64,000 bases of DNA from Gamarada debralockiae (Eukaryota; Ascomycota; Leotiomycetes; Helotiales; Hyphodiscaceae), in the NCBI GenBank assembly GCA_002803225.1, contig NXFV01001521.1, positions 1-64,000 of the forward strand, read 5' to 3'. How positions within the stretch are numbered: position 1 is the stretch's first letter; each line of letters starts with the position of its first letter. This document shows positions 49,013 through 62,374 of this stretch, one piece after another. Made by a program: the position numbers and the translations under genes. Under the pieces are notes generated by a model. The model was not told the origin of the DNA, did no database searches, and saw only the letters and a list, made by a program, of their open reading frames with translations.

Positions 49013-52000
49013 CGTTGGATTGGCGGACTCTCCTTCGAATTTGGGTTGGTTGCCGATGGCGTTATATCAATGCGACGCCGATAGTGTTGTTGCGTAGCGA
49101 TCCGAGGAATTGATATGCTGCTTTCAGTGAAGTTGTAGATGCACAGGCGACACGTTCGACAGCATGAGGTCGGGCCTGCACAATAAATTGACGTTTCGCC
49201 AAGCAATTTTCAAGAAACGCGCTGGCGCGCCAATCGAGCCCGTCCTCACGTGATTTCACCCACCCTCCCTTCCACAAAGCTCATAATATGCGCGTCCTCC
49301 CGCACCTTCCTCCTATCTTCATCGACCCCTCATCCATCCATTCATCCGTTCCGTCGTCCCCCCGCCATCAGATCCACGCATTCGGTCTCACTTTCCTCCT
49401 CCAAAAATCCGACATATCATATTCCCCATTCCCGAGGAGACCCTCTCCAACCTTCCAGCTCTCGTAATCAAGGCACGTTGCACGATTACACGATAGCTTC
49501 TGTCTCACTCAACCACCACCTACAAAGGGGAAAACGGTTGGTTTGCTTGTGATTATCTGGGCCGCACAACCACTACAGAAAGGGGGAGGATTGTGCCTGA
49601 ATGTGTGTCTCAAACCCCCACCAAGTTTACAAACTCTCCTGTCGCTTTCATCTCCGGGTCAGTATGTTGGATGTCCTCACCTCGGCACACAGCAAAGTTT
49701 TGTAGGGAAGGGAATGCGGTACCGGTAAAGGTCACCGAAATGCAAGACTAAAGACCTCCTATCTTCCTCCGGACGATCACCCTGTATATGAAATCTTGAC
49801 CTGTGAGCGACAACTACGGATCGGTGAATGACATGCAATAGTCGCAATTTACAGTTTTGGCATTTCGAGGTAGGCGGCTAGTTGCAGCGATCTTCAAGTG
49901 GTCTTGGCGTGCTTTGGACCAGGGTAGGCAGTGCCTGTTCTCAGAAGCTCAAATGATTCAGAATTTGAGATCCACCTAGATTCTAGACTGTTGTAGAATA
50001 CGAACAAGAAAGCCATTTTCATGACATGACGGATCTAAGCCTTCACCATCGTCAAGCCACGAGAAGAAGATTTGAGAGAATGGAGCGGATAGTCTTCGGC
50101 TGGGGCCTTGGCTGCATTTCCGGGTGAAGCTTGCCCGACCGTTCACCCCTCAGTTGCCCTGGCCTAAAATACCCCTCCTTCCTGGTAGCAACGTAGGTTC
50201 GCAAGGTACGGTAACATTGACAAGGCTCAATGCAATGGTGACGGGAGGCACAGAACCTTGCTCAGTCTGAATGATGATCAGCTGAGCAGCGCTTCAAGAA
50301 ACAAAGCTGGCTTTTGCCCTGGTGTCGTCACATCATTAACGTACGGCCTTGTCTATATGGCGCTTATCGCTGGCTATCGCCGCTGTGATGAGAAACTTGG
50401 CGGCAAGGTGGGATTCCAGACCAAGTGGGAGGATCGAGATCAAATAGAACGGGCGGGTGAGGTCAATGTCGATTCGATTGAGATTGTCTGAGTGCGGGAA
50501 GGGAATCGGGCTTGAGCTTGGGCCAGCAACGCATGTGGATGAATCGGTATTTCGTGTAGTCATGGCCTTCTAGATTCGGGATCTTTCGGCAGGATAAGAT
50601 GCTGAGGGTTGAGCCGAACATATTAAAATAACACTGAAAGAGGAGAAGATCATTTTGCTTGTGGAAATATTATATTAACTATCAGCCTTGCAGACCTTCT
50701 TCATCCATCTTGCTATAACGAGATGTGCTCACAGCAAGGATCGTATCCAAATCCACCACCATCCAAACGAAGATGTAACCTCGTATCCCAATCTCTGAAT
50801 CGCAAAACTGGTAGGTGTGCCAACCTGATATCGTACCCAAAACCTCAAATATGCTGTTGTCTATAACCTGCAACCTATGATATCCTTCCCATGCTTATCA
50901 AAGCCCTCCCTGCCCCAAGAATCCCTGTGCCCCCACAAAAGATGAACTCCGTATGATGCTGGTATATTACACGTGGGAAAGGAAATGGTGAATGAAAAGA
51001 CCGTATATTAAGTGAGAGGGTGTGATGCCAAGATAAGCGTCATGCCGTATGCCGAATGAAGGATGAAATGGCGGGTATCGACATTAGAGAGCAGTCGAGC
51101 CTGCTCGGAAGCTGCCAAGGGTGTGTACTAAAGCCAAAAGCAAAGTCGGGAAAGTCGAGAAATGTGGTATCGTGAAATCTGTGGTGTTGTTGGCAAGATA
51201 GGAAGATGCACTGTGCCGTTGGCGTGCAGCTAGGCAAGTGCTGGCGACCCAGCTTTGAGGGCTGGCTCGTAAGGCGGATTAGAGGACCAATTGACTTGGT
51301 TGAGCAGCTGGATTACGCCTTTTAGGTACTTCCCGGCAGGAAGACTATTGCGTTTGGGAATATGCATGTCAGCCGAGGCTGCTGCTCCGGAGGGTGGATT
51401 GGGGGCCAGGCTGATGCAGACGCTTTCGTATGTGAGGGACCACGTGGATGGATATGAGACTGATTTGAACTGCCGTGCAGCGAAATAGTGGTCTTCCTTG
51501 TTTCTGTTGCCTTCAGGTCGTGTTGTTTGCCAATAACAGTCGTTGCTAGATGAGATTGGAAATCCAAATCAAGATATTGTGCCGTGAGTTGAGAAATGCT
51601 TCGAAAAACAGTTGAGTTGTTAAGTTTGGTGAGTTGAGGCTCTACTTTGGTAGAGGTGGGAGAGGTCTGCTCGGTGGTGGGCCCGGGCAAGGAGGCAATT
51701 GGGAAGGTCGATGAGCAGGCATTTCGATGTGTGGATGACTGATTCGCAGATCTTAGTAGAAGTTGATGTTCGAAATGTTTACACTTTGAAGTGTATTTGA
51801 GAATGGCGTTGTTATATAAGGCGGTGACGTCGGTAAGGTCAGGCACTGATATGGAAGTTTGTTTGCTTTGACGTTCAGGTACAGATGCTTATCGTATTGA
51901 TCTTAGTGGTAGGCGGCCTGAGTTAGAGCTTTCCTGTTGTGCTTGGTGATGGCTGTGATACTTTCTTCTAGATTTTCGAGCTCTGTCCGAAGGGGGCTCT

Positions 52001-53646
52001 TGGACCTTTATGTAGCATCTGGGGAAATTTGGCCGTTGCTCACTGACTTCGGATCGGCGTCAGTGGGTGAGCTGGTTTGAGCTGGGCATCGCCCGGGAAA
52101 AGCCCAAAATGAAACACGATAGCGTGGGAGCCCTGTCGACGCAGCCTGGTGGGTAGTGCTGGGTTTGCTGGCGCCCGAAGGGGACCAGGTTGCTGGCACA
52201 GCTGGACCATGGAAGCCCTCGCCGAACAGGGGCATGGAGGGCCAGAGCAGAGCAGAGGCAAACAGCCCGTTTTCAGGCCTTTGGTGGACTTGGCACTCGA
52301 CTTGGAACGAACAGGGAATAATCAGGCAGACGGTGACAGGGAATGTGCTAAATTTACAGTGGACGCAAGCAGTCAGCCGGTAGATACGGTCGCCCCTTTC
52401 AGTTAGAGAGTGGCAGAAAACGTCAGGCTGAACGTTTCCAACTCGGTATTTTTAATTAATTTTAATTGCCATGCAATTCGATTATCCTCAAAAGCTTACT
52501 GTGTGATCGCTGCTTAATCATGACAGCCTCGTCGAATTACTTTCTCTTTGGATAGATGCTTACGACCGAGGTGCATCACCAGATGGACTACTACCTTGTT
52601 CGTTTCTTAACATTCTTCACTCACGTCACGGTGGGGTGATTGTTAGTTTCGAATTTTTTTGGGGTTGATTGAAGAAATATCTCGTTGATAGGACGGTTTG
52701 ATGCCAGCACGAATGCCGAGTATCCCGCAATTGAGTTTAAGGTACCAAGTAGGTGGTCGTGTACGTACACCTGTGGACAAGCTCTGATTCCAATCTCATA
52801 TCGGTGATTCTTACCGTGGGACTGAGAGATCATGGCTTGCACTTCCTTGGATTGTGTCATACTATCGATCGATCGTGCCGGAGTATTTCAGGCATACCCA
52901 TATCGAGCCATGGATCAATATGCAGTGAGCTTGTTCAAGTTGAAGGCGAGCTTACGAAAGATTACGAGGCTACAACCACACCAAATAGACTCGGTTTCTC
53001 GGCGCATCTCTTGGATGATCTTGTAGTCGGATCGGATAGAAACAGGGCATTCAGTATCACGGTGTCATCATCGTGATTATCCATAAAAATCCCGTACAGT
53101 TGAGACTGTAAGATCTGACTTCGAACCTCATGTCATCATCCCACGCACCTTAACGGACATCAATTCATGCGACCCGTTCTCTTGGCCGGAATGTCTTCAT
53201 TGGATTAGATCACGACAGTCTATTGGATGACAGCAAAAAGCACACATTGCAGAATATGTCACGCATCGCACAGGATTGCGGATTTTAGACTTTCTCAGCC
53301 GCGCATCGATTCCACCTGAGCGGGGTCCCCGTCTTCTCCACAATCATTTTCCAGATCAAGATTTCCTTTTCTAAATATCCTTTAACTATCTCACATATTG
53401 ATGAAACGTTCAAAATCTGATACCTGCAGTTTTAGAAAATATGGTATAAAGCTACCTGATATCTGACCTCAGCGTGAATGGAAGCAGAGATCCGCTGTTT
53501 TGTCCCCCCTTGATACTTACTCTGTACAAGGCTGAGGCTCATCTGACGCTGCAGCAAATGCACTGCGGGCCCCTGCATCGAACATCCAACCCTTTGCCTC
53601 GCATCGCCCCTTGATTTCATATTCATCTCAATAATTTCATCAAGCC

Positions 53647-53673
53647 CATGCCTCATGCCTCATGCCTCATGCC
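53647..53673. repeat. Short tandem repeat CATGCCT x4
   Basis: Four copies of the 7-bp unit CATGCCT, the last lacking its final base. Confidence 0.9.
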
Positions 53674-56600
53674 AACAGCGGATCATATCACCTTTGCCTA
53701 TAAATGAAATCAAGCTTTGTTCTCTCCTGAAAATCAATCATTTAGTGAACGAATGATCTTCGGTACCCCTGAGTGGCCTGACCTGACCTTTCTCCAAATG
53801 TATGTCTTCCCGGATGGCTGCTACATCGGGTGCCCGATGGCACACGGCCAAGACGGCGAGACCTTGAGGCTTGCTCGTAAAAATGTTTCTTTTGTGTGCG
53901 GAATAATCAGCGAGGGCAGGACGGATGAGAGGAACAAAAGTATGATGCCATACTTTTACAATACCTTGTCGGACTCAACTCAATCCGAAGCCTCCTGAGT
54001 CTCCTGAGTTTGGCATTGGATGGACCGACTTCATCTCACCGCCAAGTAGCTTCGTATCCCATCCACTTGTCGCAATGACATGAAGACAAGAAAACAAGCT
54101 CCCAAAGTCCATACCGCCTTCATGGTTACCACTACCAACGTTGCGTCACCATATCACACCCTTTCACACCGTTAGTCCTCGCCGGCGCTACTGAACTTAC
54201 TGTACTGAAAGCGAAATCTCGTTGGTCGGGACCGCACTTACACAGGAGAATCACGATCTCAGCAGCCATTGGATCGTAGTGGCTGACGATCAGCTGCTCT
54301 TGTTTCTCACCGCCTTTCACTGTGACAACTTGCGATAGCTTGCTTTGGTCGAAAGTGTACAGCTTGGCTCGGAACTATCGATCAGTTGCAATTCTAGCCT
54401 CAGAAAACACGCATTCGATATCTTCTGCAGCCCGAAGGCTTGATCTCGCCGTCGTCCATATCTGCGCCTCACGGAAGTTGAAGTTACAGTTTCCAACCTC
54501 ATCCGCATTACCTTGCGAAAGCTTGTCGTCACTCCAAAAATTCTTGGGTTTCTGAATCTGGCCAGCCAGTCCCAGCTGGGGCCCACGAACACCATCCACG
54601 TACTCCGCGGTTCCAGAGTCTTGCGATTGGTCCTCGTTTCAACGTTTTTTATCGTTCACCATCACCCTTTAGCATCATTGTTTTGAAAAAAAGTGTTATT
54701 GAGGAACTTACGACGGGCCGAACGGCCGCACGCAGGTAAGAAACGCAATTTCTCTCAGGCCTCCTTGAGGCCCGACCTCACCTCGGATAATTTTACCACG
54801 TTTTCCTTCCAAGTCCCGTTCAGCCTTCTTCCCTGGATCTTGAAATAAATTCCAGAGAGAAACGAAACAATTCCAAACCATCCCTCCTTCCACGCCCATG
54901 CCCGAATTCAAAGTATCAAATAATATTTGATGCCCTGAATGCAACAAGCCTCCCCCTGGTGCCTTTCTGCCCTGAATCCCAAAACCATGGTCCTAACCTC
55001 GGCTTTCCCCTTTACCCCTGCATATTACCTTCTAGAAGGTGGCTCACTGCTTCCATTTCGCTTCGATATCTGTACACGCAACTTCGCATCGAATTCGAAA
55101 ATAGTTTCCAGGATATTGGAACTTCGTGCAGCCGACATTCATCTCATTTGCCCCTTTACGAATTCGCCACTGCTTTGATGCATTGGTGGTGCATACGCAA
55201 TTAAGGGGCACTCATGTTTTGGAGATTGGGATTTGGAGAGGAGACGGGAGGAGAGTACAATTCTCCTAATTAAGCAGATTTTCGCCTAAACCTTTGTCAG
55301 CACTAACATCAGCGACAAGATCAGATGATAGATGCGATCTGAAACGCGTCGCAGATATGCGACCTCTTTTTCCATATATACATGAGATTTAGGGGCAAGT
55401 CATGTGAATCACCTCACCCCTTTACTTTACTTCAGGGTAATCTTCTTGTTTACCATCACAGCATATTTCGGCATTGCAATGCAGGGCGATATTAAGGCAC
55501 GGAACTGAAACCTGTGCAAACGCATGCACGGCTGAGTTTGATGAGTCGGGCACTGAAGATATCTGTTCTGGTCTCAAATTGCGGTTCCAGGCTGCACCAG
55601 GCCACCGCATTGCGGTTTCTGTCTCATAATAATCTCAGCCTCGCTGGCATCGTGAGATTACTTGGGGCACGGCACGGCAACCTAGAACTGCCAACTGCCG
55701 TTGACAGCCGGGCAAACAGCGTCATCCTATCTGGCATCGGAAAGTTCCCGGAGAATACTCAATTGAAAAATCGAAAATTTGGGAGAAGTTTCATGGAAAG
55801 TAAAAAAAATTCCTGGTCACAAGGGCAAGGCTCGACAAAGTTTGCGGGACGGACAGCCTTCCTTACGAGGCTAATCAAGCTGTTAGATACGAAATTTTCG
55901 GTCTCCGAAGCTCCGGACGCCTTGCCACTGAAAGGGATCAAACCTTCCTCTCCTAGGTCTCTCTCCCGAAAGTCTGAAATCGAAACCCGCCTTTATCTCA
56001 TCAACGTCACTTTCAGATCCTGAAACCCACCGACAAACCTCCATCGCCATCCCAGCGTTTGATAACACGAGATTTCCCCCTTCGTCCCAGGAAACTGGTG
56101 GAAATAGCCGAGACACACCGGTAAAGAATTTTCCACGTGGAAGTCAGGGATGGGCCTGGCCAATCTTCGCTTGATTTAGCACAACGATCAAGCTCGTCGG
56201 CATTCCAGGGGTGAACAAGAATTCGATATTTTTTAAGCCGAAATTTGATGTCGAATTTGATGCTCCGAATTTTCAATAATGACCATTTTATGAAGACAAT
56301 AAACCGGGAAAGGGGTGGTGTTTGCGAGCTGATGTAATCATCGGCATCTACTTTATTGAATGAGGTTATTTTTGGAGATGCCCTGACGCTTGGCAACGTT
56401 GTACGAGATTGACGAGATCATGATGTCACAAGTCTTCCGGACAGATGTTGTGATGAGAGATGGTTGGGGATTGGATTGGATAAATTGTGTTTTGTTTCGG
56501 CACGCTGACTTTGATACGTGAAGTTGATTGATTCCCGATTACAAATTTCCGCGAAGCGGTCAGGAGGTGCTCAGGTACTTCGGTATACCGAAATACCGAG

Positions 56601-57270
56601 GCTCATCAACTTCAAAATTCTCCACAAAGCTTGCAAAGAACTTGGTATCGTGGCAATCCAGAAAATTCTTTCTCCCGGTCCCATCAGTCATCTCAACCTA
56701 GCCTTGTTGGAATCATAGGAGGGCATTTGAAATCCCCAAGAGCGGAGCGTAAGCGACGAAGATACAAGGGGACGGTGAAGGAAATAGTCACGCAGTCACA
56801 ATGATGTGTTGCAATTGAGTCATATGATGCGCATGTTTCAGGGGCCTTGCTGACGTGAGGCTGAGAGGGGCAGGGGAATGTCGGAGATCGAGGGCGGTGA
56901 AGCCTTACCCCTCCATAGGATTCCCGAACATCAGTAGAGGGGTTAAGGCAGCCTTAAAATGAGGTAGCTAGCAGGGAAGATTGAGGCTGAGGCTGACTTT
57001 ATTAAGGGAAAGGTAGCCTTAGGGAGAAGCTGAGGCGTGCTATTCTGGTAGGATATTGGTAGGGGTCAATAGGATGAGTGGAATTCTCGTGCTTTGGGAG
57101 ACTCAGATTCTCAGTCGAGATTTCTGGAGCTGTGATGTTCTAAGAACGACTGCGTTAGGTAATTGATATGCCAATATGGTCACCAGAATCCATAGGCAGA
57201 AGCAAATTGCCCGGCTGCATCTGAAAGGCACTCTCATATAAAGGTCAGCAGTGAATTGTTCTATTTATTC

Positions 57271-57396
57271 ATGGCAGCTACCAATGTAGAAGACATGCTG
57301 CAGTCGAAACCCGAGGATGTTGAGGCGAAGAGCGAGGGGTTGGACAGTCATATTGCTGAAGGCTCGCAGTCACTAGGGGTGCAGAGGGCGTGGTAA
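57271..57396 (+). CDS. Small hypothetical ORF (41 aa)
   Basis: ATG-started frame MAATNVEDMLQSKPEDVEAK continuing to a TAA at 57394. The peptide is acidic and hydrophilic with no Cys and no membrane segment. The ATG follows TTATTC. Its TGGTAATT end could also be a splice donor, so it may be a first exon. No homologue is known to me. Confidence 0.2.
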   Translation: MAATNVEDMLQSKPEDVEAKSEGLDSHIAEGSQSLGVQRAW

Positions 57397-58388
57397 TTTC
57401 GTTTGATCGTTACCCATACGAATACCTTCACTTTGAAGACGCTCCCCTAGTTCCTTTCCCCATTCCATGTCGTTGCTGACCGACGTGCCGTCATCGGACG
57501 ATGTCTCTTGGCTCTCAAGGTTTGCATGTGATCTCTTGGCAAACAACAAATCTCGTTTCTTGCTCTTCCCAGCCAAAAGGCTCTGAACTAGGGCTTAATT
57601 TGCCAGGGAAGCAGATCAGCATGTGGGGCAATGGCTATCTTATTTGAGGATTGACAATCCCCTGAAGGGAGCTGCTAGAATATTGCTTATATTCTTAGAA
57701 ATTCAGGAAAGAAACCAGAGTGATGAAGGAGGCCTGCTGCTCCTTTATACCCCAGCTCGGGGCGCTAAGTTGGCACAGCAATTGCTAAGTCTGCAAAAAA
57801 TTCTGGAATTAGTACGAAAGCCCTTTGTAGTTTTTGGAGGAAGACATATTTCGTTGCATGTGAACTTGAACCACTGCAATCAAGTTCACAAATAAGCTCC
57901 TTACAATTAGCCAGTGCCCAGCACTCAAAGAGAAGGATACACTTTGGTTCGTTTATCGCCTTTCGAGGAGTGAATCCCCCTTCCACATAGCTCTCGTCGT
58001 AATTGCAGATGGGACGGGTTTATAAACAGACGAGACTTCCTCACATAAAAAGAGCAAACACAAATGGGGTCTATGGAGAGCCTATATGATGTGGGGACCT
58101 GGACCTGCCTTGCTGTTGAGGAGAGCGCAACGAAGCTTCAAGAACGGGAAGCTTGAGGCTGGTAGGATTTGGAAAATACTCAGAGTCGCTTTCAATTGTA
58201 TTTTTCCCAATGTTAGGCATCTGGAATCCATGGAATCTCCAACCCTATATGAAAGATTCCATTCCATTTTCTAATAGGTGTTCTCATGGAGTTGGCACAT
58301 GATTTAAAGCCAATCAAAGGGCTTGAATCCCTGCCTACTCCCAAGGGTCTCGCACGTGACCGTCAAGGCCTTGAGCATGGGGTTAGGA

Positions 58389-58411
58389 GAGAATGGAACC
58401 ATTCCATTCTC
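58389..58411. repeat. Perfect palindrome
   Basis: GAGAATGGAA-CCA-TTCCATTCTC has a perfect 10-bp stem and 3-base loop. A second perfect 12-bp palindrome CCAGAGCTCTGG lies at 58430-58441. It lies in a stretch rich in TTCCAT/ATGGAA motifs (58200-58470). Confidence 0.6.
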
Positions 58412-58974
58412 AAAGGGGACTGGAAGGTTCCAGAGCTCTGGTTCCATAGAATTTCCATGGACATGGCCTAACATTGATTTTTCCTTGGCGAAGTAGGAGA
58501 GTCTACAATGGGAGGAAAGGCGACAGTGAAGAGGAGCTCCGCAACGAAGAAAAGTCGAGCTCTGCAGCGACATTCAAAACTCGTGGAACTCATCTTGGGT
58601 GGTGAGTATCAAGGCGTCGTAACCTTGCGCATCGCCCATTTTATCAGACCTTGAGCTTTTGATTGGTACATGTTGATACCGCATTTCCAGAGAACTTTTT
58701 ACGGCGAGATTGGCAATAACGACAGATTGCACAGATCTCAGTCCACCCCCTTCTCACAACTTACCCGTCCGCGACCAACCCTACACTTCCAGACAGACGA
58801 TCTTCCCAACAGACCTTCTACTTTCTCAATCTTCCCCACAAGGTCAACGATTGAAAAGCTTAAGTCAACGGCCGGCCCACGCCTGACTCGTGGTCCGTAT
58901 TTTAACTTTGAGCGCTGATCCGGGGTAGCTTGCCCAGGCCAGAGTTTAACCAACGTCCGTATTCGGTCTGATCA

Positions 58975-59420
58975 AAGTTTGCATCTTCTGCAAGGTCTGT
59001 GAGCGGAGTTGATACTGTATCTGAGCATCCCAGCTACCTTTGAATTTGATAGGAAGTCAAATAGTGATCCAGAACTGAAGCCGTTCTCGGTCACGCTATC
59101 TGTTGACGTACGGTATGTGCGTAGGTATACTTTCCGAAGAACTGAGTTAAAGTTTGAGGGATTCGTATCTAACCAATAGTGACAGTTTTGGAGGATGTCT
59201 GTGAGAAAATCAAGCACGCAATTGTCCGATCCATTCTCGTCACATTTGGCCTCGACTTCCAATCAAGAGGTGATCCAGACTTGAAAGCCGTTATCGGCGA
59301 TGGTACCCGCTGAGGTCCAGCGTCTGAGCAGATAGTCTTTGGAAGGACTGAGTTCGGTGTCAGTGAGTCATATTTCAGCCAATAGTAACAGCTGCTTCTG
59401 GAGCTCTCCTCCTCTAAATA
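58975..59420. repeat. Degenerate direct repeat, ~206 bp
   Basis: GATCCAGAACTGAAGCCGTT at 59066 is matched by GATCCAGACTTGAAAGCCGTT at 59272, a shift of 206 bp. Similarity continues through AGAACTGAGTT / AGGACTGAGTT and CCAATAGTGACAG / CCAATAGTAACAG. A partial third copy seems to start near 59390. Confidence 0.65.
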
Positions 59421-60762
59421 ATCGATGCCACATCGAATCCTTGCCCCCGACTTCTAATTCTCCAAGAATCATTCAAAATGATTAAACTACTGTACGCCTG
59501 AACCTTATCGAGTTCGCAATCAAGGAAACCATGGCTTACAGCTGGATCTCATTCATAATACCCCTTGATGCCAAAATGCTGTGGCATCTCCGCTTGACCA
59601 TGCCACAAAGGGAGTTCTCGTAGTTGACGTCTTTATTGTTGTCAACAGTGTTATAAATATCAGTCGACATACCGTCTGTCACTCACACATCTTCTTGGTG
59701 AATGCTAGCGCCATGTCGCAAGAAGTGTATGTTCCATCCGTCTGAAGTCCAATGAAAGAAATCTCCCTCCTTGAGGACAGGTCGTCACATGACTTCTCCT
59801 CGTCGGAAGTAAGAAGTTCGTCTTGATGTTCGTTGATTCCGCTTCGACTGGTGTACAATTGGACCTTGGGGAAGTGTGTATAGTGAGAGATTTACAACAA
59901 TGACTTGTTTCTGTGGGGAGGCATCTACAGGACGCGGCAAGGTCCCTGAAGCCGAAGGATTTGGGATCAAGGCTGAGCTGTCAGCCTCGAGGTAGGCTGG
60001 ATTTTGAAACAACGGGGACCAGTACTGAGATTGAGGAGGACAAGGGCAAAGAAGGGTAGATGGCATTGAGAATCATCAGGTAAAGTAAAAACAGTCACTA
60101 CCTCAACCCCGGGTCCTCACCAGGTATCCCAGCACACAAATCTTCGGTCTTAAAAATCTCTTTTGGAAAGTCGGCCTCGGAAACTCTTAATCACAATCAC
60201 CCACGAATCCCAGTCTTAGCATTAAACACCAAATAGATTTCAGTCCAGCGATAAACAAGAGCTGTGCGTGCCGCCAACCCCCAGTCTTCATCGTGTGATT
60301 GAGTGGTCACCCCGCACAGACGTTTCACCAACCGCCGAGCCGCATCACCGGAACGCTCATCACTCATGCATCCTCCATATCGCGTATCGTATTGTATTGA
60401 TCACCATGGATTCCAATGCTTGCAAATATGGGGCCTCGTGACCGATTGCTTGGCCATGTAAAAATACGGCGTGCCGAAGAGCGAATGCGGGTCTGGCATA
60501 TCGTGATTTCGTGGGGGACGTTTGATCATACGAAACCGAGTGGAGCGATAGCGATGATGATCTTCGACGAGCACGCGTATTGTTGCGCAGTTATGAATGA
60601 CCGTTGATCTCAAACAGCCGTCCCAGATAATGGCAGAGTGGGTGTCGAAGGAGGTGGGATGATGTGGTCATTTTCTACGTGTGTCCGTCTGCCATGTATC
60701 ATGTTAGATCTGCCGTGAGCATGATTGCCGTTTCTGTCGCATGTTGCATTATGAAGGCGAAA

Positions 60763-61638
60763 TCAATCGTCGGCTTCTGGAGGCGGCATTTGTGTTGAAG
60801 TGATCCAATCTTCCATCATTACCTGCCCTCCACTCTTCGCTGATCCCTTTCCCTTCGCATCCTTACGTTTGACGACTAGACACAAGACTCGTCCGTAGAT
60901 CGAGAAGCCTTCGTATGAGGTATCCATGACCATTTTCCTCTTGTCGTCACCTTGGTCATCGTCTTGAAGTAGGTCTGCATCCTTCCTTCTCTTGGCCCTT
61001 GGTTCCATTGGTTCGAACACCGGGGAGGACGATTCTGGCGAAGATCCATCTACGGTTGTTGTTCGTGTACGCTTCGATCTTCTAGGTCCATCATCTGCCA
61101 CAAACAAAGAATCCGCATCTGAGACTTCCTCCGCGGCTGGCAGATCTTGTAGATTCAATCCATCCTCCTCGCGGTCCTCCCTCCTAATCATTGGCACATC
61201 CTCAATCTCAATCGCCGTATCATTTGTAGCATTCGTAAGCTTCTGGGAGTTTGATTCCAATCCCTTCTTGTTCGTATCGCGGAAGTGCTTCTGCTTGGCA
61301 AGGAGGGAGTGTCGCGTGCTCGTCTCGGTCAGGAAGATAGAGACTTCGAAATCATCTGCGCTGATCAGTAGACAGGTCTAGGTAACGCGCCTACAAAGCT
61401 TACCTTCAACTACGACGTCCTTCACTCCCTTCTTCTTTGAGCCTTTGCCCTTACTGCGCTCATTTTCCTCGCGGAGCTTTGGCAAAACCAGGGGCCGAAC
61501 ACTCTCGATGACACGGGGCAGGACTGGGTTTCTTGAGTTCAGGAGCCAGCTTTCTGCGAGAACTGGGTTGTCAAGATAGATACGGCATTCTAGGACGGAG
61601 TATTTCGTTATCCGCAGATATCTGCGGATGGGCGCCAT
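60763..61638 (-). CDS. Conserved fungal protein of unknown function
   Basis: Exons 61638-61404 and 61355-60763 with a 48-bp intron (GTAAGC...GCAG) give 275 residues. The N-terminus MAPIRRYLRITKYSVLECRI, then a Pro/Leu segment VLPRVIESVRPLVLPKLREE, a Lys-rich stretch, and DDFEVSIFLTETSTRHSLL look well conserved and folded. The C-terminal half is acidic and Ser-rich with RRSKRTRTTT and AKRRKDADLL, likely nuclear signals, and probably disordered. A nuclear role is inferred from these signals only. It is divergent from the NADH dehydrogenase gene with 736 bp between starts. Confidence 0.7.
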
Positions 61639-62374
61639 GGCAGATTCATTGACCGATGCAGAAAATACTGGTGCGAAGAGGCTGCTATTGTGGACAGGAG
61701 GTGTGTAGTTGGCAACATTTACGTGAGTTTATCATTTTTTCCGAAATGTTCAGGCATTAAAATCGAGCTGGCAAAGTACCTTTTCAGGCATCAGCGGAAT
61801 CTAGCAAAATGTTGGGGTGTGAAAACCACAACAGCAATTTGGACATCGCAGCCTTGCATCACAGCGGACCCGCAACGCGACGTCACAATCATAACCGCTC
61901 AATCACAACACAACAACATTGTGTTCATAACGGCACTTACATTTAATAAGGATTCTAGCCATCAGAAGATCCAATGAAAAAATCATTTCCAGCTCTACCA
62001 GGTTCCCGCTTCACCGATCATTTCCCATAATCCCCGATTTTCCTTCCCCGAGCCGCTCTACAAAGCTTGAAACCTCAAAAGTAATGGTCATTCTCTCTAC
62101 ACTTCTCTTTCAATTGTCTTTGAAATCACAGTTCTCCTTCGCCTTCATTTGATTTATTTATGGAGAGTTCTTCGGTTCTAGTGTTTCCCTTGGCAGAATT
62201 GTTGATTAGTTGGGTGCTCAACAAGCGTGAATCGCCGGATTTCGGGTCTCTAGAAACCCACCTTGATTCCACATCGACCGGCAGGCAAATAAAGTTTTCA
62301 GCCTCCTAGAATCTGATAAGAACAGAGAGAGTTATTAAGCAGTTGCTCTGTTGAATTTTTCTTTACTATTAAAC
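61639..62374. promoter_or_regulatory. Divergent promoter region
   Basis: A 736-bp gap between two divergent start codons. The right half is pyrimidine-rich as in fungal leaders. Nothing else was recognised. Confidence 0.4.

Larger units (their letters stand above)
49013..60762. other. 11.7-kb gene-poor region
   Basis: No protein of a known family was found on either strand. Frames of 60-175 codons occur (for example 51322-51846 -, 55514-56023 +, 53753-53998 +) but lack ATG starts, domains or intron structure. The region is not AT-rich, so RIP is unlikely. It holds a CACGTG motif near 49242, a 7-bp tandem repeat at 53647, a small ATG frame at 57271, a perfect 23-bp palindrome at 58389, and degenerate ~205-bp repeats at 58975-59420. 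Long noncoding RNAs or lineage-specific genes are possible. Confidence 0.5.

Noticed and set aside
51322..51846. 174-codon open frame on the - strand
   Set aside because: It starts with GTG and has no internal ATG, no domain and low-complexity Ser/Thr/Pro composition.
55514..56023. 169-codon open frame on the + strand
   Set aside because: Starts with GTG; from the first ATG (55541) no family features, signal or introns are visible.
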